From the NCBI RefSeq assembly GCF_000527695.1, contig NZ_ATSX01000002.1, forward strand, positions 62,001 through 126,000: a DNA stretch of 64,000 nt, in the 5' to 3' direction. Under the pieces are notes generated by a model, which saw nothing but the letters and a program-made list of their open reading frames with translations, was not told the DNA's origin and searched no databases. Within the stretch, counting starts at the first letter, position 1. Every line of letters begins with the position of its first letter. Both the position numbers and the translations under genes were made by a program. The DNA is from Commensalibacter papalotli (ex Servin-Garciduenas et al. 2014) (GTDB lineage: Bacteria > Pseudomonadota > Alphaproteobacteria > Acetobacterales > Acetobacteraceae). Positions 19,134-28,127 of this stretch are shown one piece after another.

Positions 19134-20165
19134 ATGAAATATTTTAAAGGCTCTTTTGTCTTTACATTTATTTGCCTGGGCTTGGCCGCAGTGCTTGGAT
19201 ACAATATGACGGGCACGTTATCAGGTACATTATCAACCGTGTTTATCTGTGCAATCTTAGGTGTCTTAGAAGTCTCATTATCATTTGATAATGCGGTGGT
19301 GAATGCTACGGTTTTAAGAGATATGAGCCCATTATGGCAAAGACGTTTTTTAACCTGGGGGATTTTAATTGCTGTATTTGGAATGCGATTATTATTCCCA
19401 TTGATTATCGTGGGGATTGCAGCACATCTTAATCCAATTTCCGCTTTAAAACTCGCTATTGAACAACCTAGTCAATATGCTCAGATTTTGTCTGGGGCAC
19501 ATATTGGTATTATGGGATTTGGAGGTTCTTTCTTAGGACTAGTCGGATTAAAATTCTTTTTTAACGCAGAGAAAGATGTACATTGGGTTGCATATATCGA
19601 GCAATTTTTAACAAAATTTTCAAGAGTCCAATCTATTGAAGTCGTCGTTGTACTTTTGTCTCTATTAGGGGTTGCAAAATTCATCCCCAATGAAGAAGCT
19701 CTGACTTTTATCACTGCGGGTATTTTTGGAATTATCGTATTTGTGTTGGTTGAAGCTTTGGGAGTTTTACTTGAAAAAGAAAACACAACAACGACAGTTG
19801 CCAAAGCTGGCTTAGGAACATTTATTTATCTTGAAATCCTTGATGCATCCTTTAGCTTTGATGGGGTTATTGGGGCGTTTGCATTGTCTAATAATTTATT
19901 TATTATTGTACTGGGTCTCAGTATTGGAGCAATGTTTGTACGATCCTTGACCATTATGTTAGTACAGTTAAATACCTTAACCAAATATCGCTATTTAGAA
20001 CATGGTGCTTTTTGGGCGATCTTGGCTTTGTCAGGATTAATGTTCGCCAGCGTCTGTAAAGAAATCCCTGAAGTTGTAACGGGCTTAATTGGGGCTGCTT
20101 TCATTATCCTTGCTTTGCTCACCTCCATACGCTGGAACAAGTTAAATCCAGACAAGACAAAATAA
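19134..20165 (+). CDS. DUF475 / TerC-superfamily membrane protein
   Basis: This polytopic membrane protein has about 343 residues when started at MKYFKGSF (19134), the usual start of the family. An upstream in-frame ATG at 19065 would add 23 residues. Conserved acidic membrane motifs, SLSFDNAVVNATVL and SFSFDGVIGAFALS, are the internal repeats of the TerC/DUF475 superfamily. Members are linked to metal (Mn, tellurite) handling, but the activity of DUF475 itself is not established. It has no operon partner. Confidence 0.85.
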   Translation: MKYFKGSFVFTFICLGLAAVLGYNMTGTLSGTLSTVFICAILGVLEVSLSFDNAVVNATVLRDMSPLWQRRFLTWGILIAVFGMRLLFPLIIVGIAAHLNPISALKLAIEQPSQYAQILSGAHIGIMGFGGSFLGLVGLKFFFNAEKDVHWVAYIEQFLTKFSRVQSIEVVVVLLSLLGVAKFIPNEEALTFITAGIFGIIVFVLVEALGVLLEKENTTTTVAKAGLGTFIYLEILDASFSFDGVIGAFALSNNLFIIVLGLSIGAMFVRSLTIMLVQLNTLTKYRYLEHGAFWAILALSGLMFASVCKEIPEVVTGLIGAAFIILALLTSIRWNKLNPDKTK

Positions 20166-20230
20166 TAACTCTGTAGGCATTGAAAAGGGTTTTAATCAAT
20201 TATAAATGCAAGCATTGGTATCAAAATCAC

Positions 20231-20626
20231 ATTATTCCAAAAATAGGCCCAACTCAGCCTTAATACCCTTTTATTCTGATTTGTCGCTATGTTTTCCTTC
20301 AAGAGCAATGGGGTTATTCTCTTACCTTTAGAGGTAATACGGCTTGCTACACCTTTAATTATTTGCTTTGTCACCATGTTTAAAATAAGTTTTTTATCAG
20401 CAAATGGAAAGGAGCGACTTACTCCACTACCACTGTAATTTCTTTTAGAGCAGCAGTAAATAATTTTGAGCTTGCTTTAGCCGTTGCAATTGCAACATTT
20501 AGATTAAGCTCTTCTGTTGCGTTTAAAACTGTAATCAGGCCCTTTGTAGAGCTCTCAGCTCTTATTTTATTGGTAATTGTCGCTTTACAATTTAAACGTA
20601 ACTATTTTAACAAAGAACAATCATAA
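20231..20626 (+). pseudogene. C-terminal remnant of an ACR3-type arsenite efflux transporter
   Basis: Three frames read in succession match the C-terminal third of ACR3 permeases. First comes IIPKIGP from 20231. After a frame change comes NTLLF-stop-FVAMFSFK, then NGVILLPLEVIRLATPLIIC from 20262. After a second frame change comes AAVNNFELALAVAIATF, then SSVAFKTVIRPFVELSALIL, to a stop at 20624-20626. There are at least two frameshifts and one in-frame TGA, and several conserved glycines are replaced. The N-terminal two thirds are absent, replaced by the DUF475 gene. This is seen directly in translation; the family call rests on the recalled ACR3 consensus. Confidence 0.75.
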
Positions 20627-20654
20627 TAGACCCACTCAATTTATTTATTACTTT

Positions 20655-21611
20655 TTATTTACTACTTTTTGTTTTTTCACAAACAGCTGGAGGAAGTGAA
20701 AAGTTAGGATTGGTAATAAATTTCTGATCAGTGAGAGAGTTTAAAAACGCGATTAATTCATTTATTTCTTGCTGAGAAAGTTTTGGGACATTCGTTTTGC
20801 TTGGGCTGTGACCTATAATGGCCTCTTGTATCGTTGCTATAGAGCCATCGTGAAAATATGGAGCCGTTAATTCAATATTACGTAAAGTTGGAGTGCGAAT
20901 TTCTGATTTTATGTGATCATTAATCTTATAAAATTTTTGATCTGTAAAAAGGGGTGGCGTATGACAATTTGTACATTGTCCTTTACCAAAAAAGATTGTT
21001 TCACCCTGTTGCATTTCAAAGGAGAATCCTTTTTTTGTATCCCAAATACTCTGATTTGTAATTAAAGTTCGCTCAAAATCACTAATGGCCTGTATAATGT
21101 GATCTATGGTAACCTTGTTTTTACTATCCCCTTGAGCATCAGGAAAAGCCTTATTAAACAATTCAACATAACAAGGATTAGCAGCAATACGCCGTTCAAT
21201 TTCTTTTTCTTGTTGATTCATTCCCATTTCAACAGGAATAGTTCCTGTAATTGGAATAACAGCATGTTGTTCAAGAGTTCTTACATTTTGATTTTCCCAT
21301 GTAAGATGATTGAACTCACCTATATTTCCCAATGTAGGAACATTGAAAATCCCCTCATCATTATTCACTCCGGGATGTGTTTTATTTCCATCAGTGAAGG
21401 CGTGTTTTTGCCTGTGACAGGTGCCACATGACATGCTGCCATCCTTAGACAAATCACCATCATAAAACAGATAACGCCCCAGCTTTATTTTTTCTTGAGC
21501 AGCAGGAACCTGTGCTGAATGAATCTCTGTTTTTCTTGGTTGTGCATAAAGCAAAGCGCCTGTGCTTGTGCCTATGATACAAAAAGTTGCGAATATTATT
21601 TTGAGGTTCAT
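20655..21611 (-). CDS. MbnH/MauG-like di-heme cytochrome c peroxidase-family enzyme
   Basis: The 318-residue periplasmic protein has a signal peptide (residues 1-23) and two c-type heme sites, CGTCH (C62/C65/H66) and CTNCH (C213/C216/H217). Between them lies the block HLTWENQNVRTLEQHAVIP with PVEMGM. I associate this block with the MbnH branch of the bCcP/MauG family, whose studied members oxidise a tryptophan of a partner protein. Others reduce peroxide. The gene is followed on its upstream side, 26 bases away and in the same operon, by a His/Cys-rich periplasmic protein gene, and then by a divergent TonB receptor gene. A metal-related role is inferred. Confidence 0.82.
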   Translation of the reverse strand: MNLKIIFATFCIIGTSTGALLYAQPRKTEIHSAQVPAAQEKIKLGRYLFYDGDLSKDGSMSCGTCHRQKHAFTDGNKTHPGVNNDEGIFNVPTLGNIGEFNHLTWENQNVRTLEQHAVIPITGTIPVEMGMNQQEKEIERRIAANPCYVELFNKAFPDAQGDSKNKVTIDHIIQAISDFERTLITNQSIWDTKKGFSFEMQQGETIFFGKGQCTNCHTPPLFTDQKFYKINDHIKSEIRTPTLRNIELTAPYFHDGSIATIQEAIIGHSPSKTNVPKLSQQEINELIAFLNSLTDQKFITNPNFSLPPAVCEKTKSSK

Positions 21612-21637
21612 TGTAACAAAGCTAGCTTTTTTAATGG

Positions 21638-22165
21638 TTATTGAGTGACTGGGATAATCATGAATTTAATAGTCTCTTTACCATTAGCTGTTAATTCAAT
21701 CACATAACGACCAGGAGTAAGAGGAAAATCTAATACTTTTTCCATTCCCCAACATTTTTCACCATGCTGATGTTTACTAGAGTCTATAATTTTACCATTT
21801 TGAACAATTTCTACCCAAGGACGACCATTAGTAATAATGCGATAGGTTGATTTCTTAGTAATATCGAATTTTAAAGTTCCCGCAAAACTCACACTTCCTC
21901 CACGCTCTTGTGGTGAAACAGGAAATTCTACTGAACGTGCAGGAAACAAAGAGGCTTCAACAGTTTGTGAAATAGGAACAGGATTTGCTTGTTTTAAATT
22001 TGCAATCGTTTGAGAGGTTTTTACTATAAGAGGTTTATTCCATGATGCCAAATTTCCAGTAAGTGGCGTACAAGAATGATCTTCATGAGCATATACAGTT
22101 GCAGAACCTATAGCTAAATAAGTTGTGAATGAAACAAGTAAAAATAGATAATGACGGTATGACAT
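21638..22165 (-). CDS. Periplasmic His/Cys-containing protein, possible partner of the di-heme enzyme
   Basis: The 175-residue exported protein has a signal peptide with probable cleavage after VYA (residue 26). The mature N-terminus is HEDHSC (H27, H30, C32). A second polar metal-ligand-like patch, KHQHGEKCWG, lies at residues 131-140, with Trp139 next to Cys138. The rest looks like a beta-sandwich (GSVSFAGTLKFDITKKSTY and LTPGRYVIELTANG). I do not recognise a named family. It is first in the operon with the MauG/MbnH-like gene. The two cysteines could form a disulfide or bind copper. Confidence 0.7.
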   Translation of the reverse strand: MSYRHYLFLLVSFTTYLAIGSATVYAHEDHSCTPLTGNLASWNKPLIVKTSQTIANLKQANPVPISQTVEASLFPARSVEFPVSPQERGGSVSFAGTLKFDITKKSTYRIITNGRPWVEIVQNGKIIDSSKHQHGEKCWGMEKVLDFPLTPGRYVIELTANGKETIKFMIIPVTQ

Positions 22166-22330
22166 AAAAAACCCTTCAATATTTTTATATAAAACGATTT
22201 TACAAAAAATATGAATATAGGAAATACCCCTTTTGGACTAATCCTTTTGGTGTATTGACTGAAACCATATACATAATATTCATTACATCTCAGAGTATGC
22301 ACCAACGAATTATTTGAACGTAGAATTATT

Positions 22331-24469
22331 ATGAATAATACTTTTAGATTTTTTTGTATTTCGACATGTTCATTATTTTTAATTGCATCCTCTAATGCAA
22401 TCGCAGAAGAAACTACAAGATCTAAAGATACAGATTCTGTATCAACAAAAGAAAAGAATAAAAAATTAATTCCCTCGAATGATCAGTACAAAAATATTTC
22501 TGATGTGAAGACATATTTCCCACAACCATCTTCTGAGGAAATAACAGTCTATGGAAAACAGAATAAAACACTCATTGGTAACTCTGTTGTAACACAAAAG
22601 GCTATGGATAAGCTGAACTTAAACACATTAGATGAAGCTGTTAATATTTTGCCTGGTGTCAATATAGGATCAACAGGAAACTCACGTAATGAACGTACAA
22701 TTTATGTACGTGGTTTCAGTCGTTTGCAGGTCCCTTTGCTACTTGATGGAATTAGGATTTATTTACCTTATGATAATCGACTAGATTTTGGTCGTTTCGT
22801 AACCCCTGATATTAGTGAAATTCAAATTAGCAAAGGATATGCCTCAGTCATTGATGGACCAGATGGCATGGGCGGATTAATCAACCTCGTTACCCGTAAG
22901 CCAAAAAAGGAAATTGATGCCGAAGTTCGAAGCAACGTCAATCTTGGCCATAACGCTGAATATGGTGGATATAATGTTTTTGGCTTTATCGGTACTCGTC
23001 AGGAAAAATGGTATACTCAATTCAGCTTTGATGAGAATAATATTGATCATACAGATGTATCATCTAAATATACCCCAACTGCCTCACAAGGCAAAGGTAG
23101 GCGATTACTGTCTGATTCTTTGGATTGGAGAATTAATACAAAAATTGGTATTACCCCCAATGATACCGACGAGTATGTATTAAGTTATACTAGGCAAGAA
23201 GGACAAAAAAACGCTCCATTAAACACGATCGACCCGCCGTCATATCAAAAGGTTTGGTCATGGCCAACCTGGAATATCGATTCATTATCAATTATGACGA
23301 ATACAAAATTAAAAGATAATTTAACCCTTAAATTCCGCCTTTATCGAAATACATTTGACAATCTTTTACGTAGTTTTGATAATATTTCTCAGACTACTCA
23401 AAATATGAAAAAATCATTTAACAGCTATTACTACGATGTAGGATATGGTGGGGACACACGTTTAACATGGGATATCAGCCAGCGAGATTCACTTAATTTT
23501 GCATTTTATGGCCGTCTGGATCAACATAACGAACATACTCAAAATTTTCCTGGGGGATATAATCAACCAAACCAAAAATCAATCGAAGAAAGTTATAGTA
23601 CTGCCCTTGAAAATACGTTCTATATTCTACCAGAGTTAAAATTAACTACAGGAGGCAGTTACGATTGGCGAAAGTTAGATCAAGCGGAGGGTTTCTCCTC
23701 AGATACAAAAAATATTATTTCTTATCCAACCAAAAACAAAGGCGCTTTGAACGGTCAGGCAAGATTAGCATGGCAAATAAATACCAAAACTAGTTCTTAT
23801 ATCAGTTTTTCCGATAGGGTAAGATTTCCCTCTTTGTTTGAGCGATTCAGCACGCGTTTTGGTGGCGCAGTTTCCAACCCAGCATTAAAGCCAGAACGAG
23901 CCAAAAATTATGAAATTGGAATAAGTCATAATTTCAATCGAGTTAACATTACAGCAGCTTTATTTTATTCTCAATTAACCAATGCAATTGTTGCTTTTCC
24001 GATGCTGTACGAAGGTGTTTCAGTCAACCAAAACCGTAATGTAGGACACGGAGATTATTATGGGTTCGAGATTTCTACCGAAATTGAAATTTTAAAGAAT
24101 TTATCAGTGGGTGGTAACTATACCTATATTCATCGCAACTTGAATGATCCCAATATTCAAAATTATCACCCTACTGATGTGCCAAAACATAAAGCCTTTG
24201 TTTATGCGACATGGAAACCCATTAAGAAATTACAATTTTTACCCACGTTGGATATCGCCTCAAATCGTTGGACTACTGATAGCACAGGGATAGATTACTT
24301 TAAAACAGGTCATTATGTGAATCTATCCATAAATGCTCTCTATCAAGTCACAGATCAACTAGAGCTTGGGGTTGGTGCTAAAAACTTGCTTGATCAAAAC
24401 TATCAACTCGCCGCAGGATACCCAGAGCAAGGACGGAATTTCTATGTTAAATTGAGATTTGTATATTAG
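22331..24469 (+). CDS. TonB-dependent outer-membrane receptor
   Basis: The 712-residue protein has a signal peptide (cleavage near AIAEE). A plug domain follows (EEITVYGKQ, then LDEAVNILPGVNI, then RTIYVRGFSR), and then a 22-stranded-barrel-type C-terminus ending in an aromatic residue (KLRFVY). The barrel motif NPALKPERAKNYEIGI is typical of siderophore/metal receptors. It diverges from the His/Cys-protein and di-heme enzyme operon, with a shared 165-base control region. The substrate is unknown; a metal chelate is the likely class. Confidence 0.9.
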   Translation: MNNTFRFFCISTCSLFLIASSNAIAEETTRSKDTDSVSTKEKNKKLIPSNDQYKNISDVKTYFPQPSSEEITVYGKQNKTLIGNSVVTQKAMDKLNLNTLDEAVNILPGVNIGSTGNSRNERTIYVRGFSRLQVPLLLDGIRIYLPYDNRLDFGRFVTPDISEIQISKGYASVIDGPDGMGGLINLVTRKPKKEIDAEVRSNVNLGHNAEYGGYNVFGFIGTRQEKWYTQFSFDENNIDHTDVSSKYTPTASQGKGRRLLSDSLDWRINTKIGITPNDTDEYVLSYTRQEGQKNAPLNTIDPPSYQKVWSWPTWNIDSLSIMTNTKLKDNLTLKFRLYRNTFDNLLRSFDNISQTTQNMKKSFNSYYYDVGYGGDTRLTWDISQRDSLNFAFYGRLDQHNEHTQNFPGGYNQPNQKSIEESYSTALENTFYILPELKLTTGGSYDWRKLDQAEGFSSDTKNIISYPTKNKGALNGQARLAWQINTKTSSYISFSDRVRFPSLFERFSTRFGGAVSNPALKPERAKNYEIGISHNFNRVNITAALFYSQLTNAIVAFPMLYEGVSVNQNRNVGHGDYYGFEISTEIEILKNLSVGGNYTYIHRNLNDPNIQNYHPTDVPKHKAFVYATWKPIKKLQFLPTLDIASNRWTTDSTGIDYFKTGHYVNLSINALYQVTDQLELGVGAKNLLDQNYQLAAGYPEQGRNFYVKLRFVY

Positions 24470-24484
24470 GTGCAGCGTTCTAAT

Positions 24485-24958
24485 TTAAAAATTAAACTCT
24501 CCACTTTTTCCCCCTTGCTTTTTAACTAAATGAATATCTTGAATGATCATTTTTTTATCTACTGCTTTTAACATATCATAAATTGTTAATAACCCTGCAG
24601 ACGCTCCTGTTAAAGCTTCCATTTCAACACCTGTTTTACCAACCGTTTCAGCAGTGACCTCAATGGTGACGCTTGAATTGATTTCATCTTTGTAAAACTC
24701 AACATGCACATGACTTAAAGACAAAGGATGACATAAAGGAATAATAGTGGCAGTCATCTTTGTCCCCTGAATTGCTGCAATACGAGCAATCCCCAATACA
24801 TCTCCTTTATGGCTGGCATTAAACTCTAATAATTGAAATGCCTCTGCACACATTATAATTGTACCAGTAGCAATCGCTGTACGTTTTGTTGCTTCTTTAT
24901 TCGCAATATCGACCATATGCGCTTGCCCTGAAGCATCAAAATGAGATAACTTAGTCAT
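24485..24958 (-). CDS. moaC: Cyclic pyranopterin monophosphate synthase MoaC
   Basis: MoaC converts the MoaA product to cPMP in molybdenum cofactor synthesis. The 157-residue sequence shows the family motifs PLCHPLSLSHVHVEF, GKTGVEMEALTGAS and a KKQGGKSGEF C-terminus. The gene diverges from moaD with only 58 bases between the starts, so the promoters must overlap. It converges with the TonB-receptor gene. Confidence 0.96.
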   Translation of the reverse strand: MTKLSHFDASGQAHMVDIANKEATKRTAIATGTIIMCAEAFQLLEFNASHKGDVLGIARIAAIQGTKMTATIIPLCHPLSLSHVHVEFYKDEINSSVTIEVTAETVGKTGVEMEALTGASAGLLTIYDMLKAVDKKMIIQDIHLVKKQGGKSGEFNF

Positions 24959-25016
24959 GTGTTTTTCCTATTATAATTTGCTTTAACCATCATAAACATA
25001 TGATACGAAGGAAACC

Positions 25017-25265
25017 ATGATTAAAATTCGTTATTTTGGATTTTTAAAAGAAATTTTAAACCTTGAAGAAGAACAAATAGAATGGCCACAGGGCGATTCA
25101 CAAGCTTTATTAACCTATTTAAGATCCCGCAGCGATTTTTGGGCAGAAAGCCTTTCTGAACAAAATATTTTCCGCTTGGCCATTAATCAAAAAATTATTT
25201 ATCAGACTTCCCCCATTTCTTCAGGAGATGAAGTCGCTATCCTCCCTCCCGTTACAGGAGGATAA
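25017..25265 (+). CDS. moaD: Molybdopterin synthase sulfur-carrier subunit MoaD
   Basis: This 82-residue ubiquitin-like protein ends in VAILPPVTGG, with the C-terminal Gly-Gly that is adenylated by MoeB and thiocarboxylated. A GAAGGAAACC ribosome-binding site lies before the ATG. moaE follows 2 bases downstream. It is the first gene of the plus-strand moaD-moaE-mobA-moeA-mog run. Confidence 0.95.
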   Translation: MIKIRYFGFLKEILNLEEEQIEWPQGDSQALLTYLRSRSDFWAESLSEQNIFRLAINQKIIYQTSPISSGDEVAILPPVTGG

Positions 25266-25267
25266 AA

Positions 25268-25732
25268 ATGTTTTGGGTAAAAATCCAAGAGTCCCCTTTT
25301 GATGCAGAAATTCCAGTTCTAGATCAACAAATCCAAATTAATAATTGTGGCGCAATCGTCAGTTTTAAAGGCATTGTCCGTGGGTATGATGAACAAGAAC
25401 CATTAAGCCACCTTTATTTGGAACATTTTCCTGGAGTTACCGAACAGGAAATTGAACGTATTTTACAACAAGCAAAAGAATATTGGCCAATAGAAAGTGC
25501 AATTGTAATCCACCGTGTCGGCAGACTAAACATAGGGGAAAGCATTGTGCTGGTTATGGTTGCGGCTTCTCATCGTAAAGCGGCCTTTGAAGCATCTCAA
25601 TTTATTATGGATTATTTAAAAACAGAAGCACCATTCTGGAAAAAGGAATTTTTTCAAAATGAAACATCTCGTTGGGTTAAAGCCAAAGAGTCAGACATAG
25701 AACAAAAAAAACGCTGGCAACTTCCGTCATGA
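25268..25732 (+). CDS. moaE: Molybdopterin synthase catalytic subunit MoaE
   Basis: MoaE inserts the two dithiolene sulfurs into cPMP using MoaD thiocarboxylate. The 154-residue protein contains the conserved IVSFKGIVRG and HRVGRLNIGE segments. The catalytic-lysine region reads HRKAAFEASQFIMDYLKTEA, followed by FWKKE. Its last codons overlap the mobA start by an ATGA junction, indicating coupling. Confidence 0.96.
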   Translation: MFWVKIQESPFDAEIPVLDQQIQINNCGAIVSFKGIVRGYDEQEPLSHLYLEHFPGVTEQEIERILQQAKEYWPIESAIVIHRVGRLNIGESIVLVMVAASHRKAAFEASQFIMDYLKTEAPFWKKEFFQNETSRWVKAKESDIEQKKRWQLPS

Positions 25733-26319
25733 AACCAAAACTTGTTATTACAGGCATTATCCTAGCAGGCGGTGAGGGACAACGTATGGGAAGGAAAAAT
25801 AAAGGGCTCATTCCTTTCAATAACTTACCTCTTATTCACTATGTTATTCAACAATTACGCCCTCAACTAGATCACATCATCATCAGTGCTAATGAGGACA
25901 TTTCAACATATCAAAACTTTGGGTTTCCTGTTATTTCGGATCAAACTGAATGGCAAAACAAAGGACCTCTTGCTGGTATTCTCAGCACCACTCCTTTTAT
26001 TCCCCAAGATACTGATGCCATTCTAACTGTACCTTGTGATACCCCTTTCCTACCCATTCATCTAGTATCTACATTAACAAATGCTTTATATAATCAAGCA
26101 GAACATGAGATCGCGTATGCTGCAACGCCATCCCAAATTCACCCCAGCATCTTTTTATATAAGCCAACAATTAACAATCAATTAGCAGAGCATCTAAGGC
26201 AACAACACTATAGTTTGAAATCTTGGATTTTTAAACATAATGCAATTAAAACTGTTTTTGAAGATGAGCATGCATTTACAAATATGAATGACATGAAAAC
26301 ACTTCACCAAAACCAATAG
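25729..26319 (+). CDS. mobA: Molybdenum cofactor guanylyltransferase MobA
   Basis: MobA attaches GMP to molybdopterin to make the (bis-)MGD form needed by NarG. The 196-residue protein has the N-terminal nucleotide-binding signature LAGGEGQRMGRKNKGL. Asn replaces the more usual Asp before KGL. The conserved segments GPLAGIL and VPCDTPFLP are also present. It overlaps moaE by four bases, and moeA follows 9 bases downstream. Confidence 0.94.
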   Translation: MKPKLVITGIILAGGEGQRMGRKNKGLIPFNNLPLIHYVIQQLRPQLDHIIISANEDISTYQNFGFPVISDQTEWQNKGPLAGILSTTPFIPQDTDAILTVPCDTPFLPIHLVSTLTNALYNQAEHEIAYAATPSQIHPSIFLYKPTINNQLAEHLRQQHYSLKSWIFKHNAIKTVFEDEHAFTNMNDMKTLHQNQ

Positions 26320-26328
26320 GAACCTATC

Positions 26329-27540
26329 ATGCTCGATTATTATCAAGCACTCCATAATTTATTAACCCAAAACACCCCTTCTTTAACAAAACAAACTGTT
26401 CCTTTAACCGAAGCGGATCGCCTTATTTTAGCTGAAAATTTAACCGTCCAATATGACACCCCTTTTTTTAGCAATAGTGCAATGGATGGTTATGCTCTAG
26501 GCGGTGATATTGACGCATGTCAAGAATGGACAATCATTCATCGTATTGCAGCAGGCGATACAGCACAATCAATGACTTTAAAAACTGGCGAAGCAGCAAG
26601 AATATTTACAGGAGCCCCCATCCCAGAGGGAACAATCGCTGTTATTCAACAAGAAAATACTGAAGTTAATGGTAATATTTTAACCGTTACTTCAACACTT
26701 AGAAAAGGGCAGAATATTCGCTATCAAGCCGAAGAGTTAAAAAAAGGAGATGTATTCCTATCTTCTGGCCAGTATATTACCCCTGCAGTTATTGCACTAC
26801 TGGCGAGTCAAGGATACGCTGAAATCCCTGTATTTAAACCATTAACAATTTATGTATTTTCAACAGGAAATGAACTGCTAAATCCAGAAGAACCTCTAAC
26901 TGCTGGAAAAATTTACGATGCTAATCGCTATTTATTGTTATCATGGTTAAAACAAACGCCTCACCAGATCATTGATGCAGGCACTTTACCTGATAACAAA
27001 GAAGCAACAGAACAAGCGCTAAGTGATGCCAGTCAAAAAGCAGATATTATTATCACTTCAGGTGGTGTTTCTGTTGGGGAGGAAGATCACGTCCATACAG
27101 CGATTACAAAATTAGGTAAGCTTACTTTATGGAAACTTGCTATCAAACCAGGAAAACCTTTCGCATGGGGAGAGATTGATAACACAACGGTCTTTATGCT
27201 TCCTGGAAATCCTGTCAGTACCTTTGTGACTTTCCAACAGCTCGTCGTTCCAGCCCTAAAAAGATTATCAGGAATTGATATTGAACAATGTATGCCAAAA
27301 GCCATCATGGCCAAAGCAACATTCTCTACCAAGAAAACACAAAGCCGCAAAGAGTTTCTTAGGGTTCAATTACAACCGAGTGCAACTGGACTTTATGTAA
27401 AGCTGCTTTCACATCAAGGGTCTGCCATGCTCTCCGCATTCACACAAGCTGATGCTTTGGCAGAAATACCAGAAAATACTCTGGTGCATGAAAATGACTA
27501 TATCAAAGTCTATCCTCTTTCTTACAATTTTAACACTTAA
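26329..27540 (+). CDS. moeA: Molybdopterin molybdenumtransferase MoeA
   Basis: MoeA inserts molybdate into adenylated molybdopterin. The 403-residue protein has the domain order of the family: SAMDGYAL, GEAARIFTGAPIPEG, then the MogA-like domain with TSGGVSVGEEDHV and MLPGNPVSTFVTF, and a C-terminal domain. It is preceded by AGGAACC and followed by mog after 19 bases. Confidence 0.96.
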   Translation: MLDYYQALHNLLTQNTPSLTKQTVPLTEADRLILAENLTVQYDTPFFSNSAMDGYALGGDIDACQEWTIIHRIAAGDTAQSMTLKTGEAARIFTGAPIPEGTIAVIQQENTEVNGNILTVTSTLRKGQNIRYQAEELKKGDVFLSSGQYITPAVIALLASQGYAEIPVFKPLTIYVFSTGNELLNPEEPLTAGKIYDANRYLLLSWLKQTPHQIIDAGTLPDNKEATEQALSDASQKADIIITSGGVSVGEEDHVHTAITKLGKLTLWKLAIKPGKPFAWGEIDNTTVFMLPGNPVSTFVTFQQLVVPALKRLSGIDIEQCMPKAIMAKATFSTKKTQSRKEFLRVQLQPSATGLYVKLLSHQGSAMLSAFTQADALAEIPENTLVHENDYIKVYPLSYNFNT

Positions 27541-27559
27541 AATCATCTGAGTATTTATT

Positions 27560-28126
27560 ATGGAAAAAATTAAAATTGGTCTTATTTCTATCAGCGACAG
27601 AGCCAGCAAAGGCATCTACGAAGATAAAGGCCTCCCTGCACTTAAAGATTGGTTAGATCTTGCTGTTTTAAACGACAAAGAATATGTTGAGCATCTAATC
27701 CCAGATGAGCAAGATCTTATCGAGAAAACACTGATTGAACTGGTTGACCAAGAAAAATGCCCTCTTGTATTAACAACAGGTGGAACTGGCCCTTATATTC
27801 GTGACGTAACACCAGATGCAACCTTAGCTGTTGCAGATAAAGTTATGCCAGGATTTGGTGAACAAATGCGCCAAGTAAGCTTATATTACGTGCCAACAGC
27901 AATTCTATCCAGACAAGTTGGGGTTATTCGTAAGCAAAGCTTAATCTTGAATCTTCCTGGTCGTCCAAATGCTATCAAAGAAACCTTAGAGGGCGTTAAA
28001 GACGACAATGGCAAAATAAAAATTCATGGTGTTTTTGCTTCTGTTCCAATGTGCATAGAGGTCATTGGCGGCCCAAGAATGGAAACAGACGAAAAAATCG
28101 TCAAAGCCTTTTTACCTAAAATATAA
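27560..28126 (+). CDS. mog: Molybdopterin adenylyltransferase (MogA type)
   Basis: Mog adenylates molybdopterin before metal insertion by MoeA. The 188-residue protein has the MogA start (IGLISISDRASKGIYEDKG), the TTGGTGPYIRDVTPDAT nucleotide/MPT-binding loop and LNLPGRPNAIKETL. The length and the ISDRASKG start favour MogA over MoaB. It closes the plus-strand moco run and converges with moaA, with the stops 1-2 bases apart. Confidence 0.93.
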   Translation: MEKIKIGLISISDRASKGIYEDKGLPALKDWLDLAVLNDKEYVEHLIPDEQDLIEKTLIELVDQEKCPLVLTTGGTGPYIRDVTPDATLAVADKVMPGFGEQMRQVSLYYVPTAILSRQVGVIRKQSLILNLPGRPNAIKETLEGVKDDNGKIKIHGVFASVPMCIEVIGGPRMETDEKIVKAFLPKI

Positions 28127-28127
28127 A

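Noticed and set aside
20192-20377. 61-codon minus-strand frame after the DUF475 gene
   Set aside because: It is antisense to the ACR3 remnant, which explains the sequence better. No ribosome-binding site was seen.
21638-22165. Assignment of the His/Cys protein as MbnP
   Set aside because: At 175 residues it is too short, and it has two cysteines instead of the four expected for MbnP. I kept it as an unnamed possible partner only.
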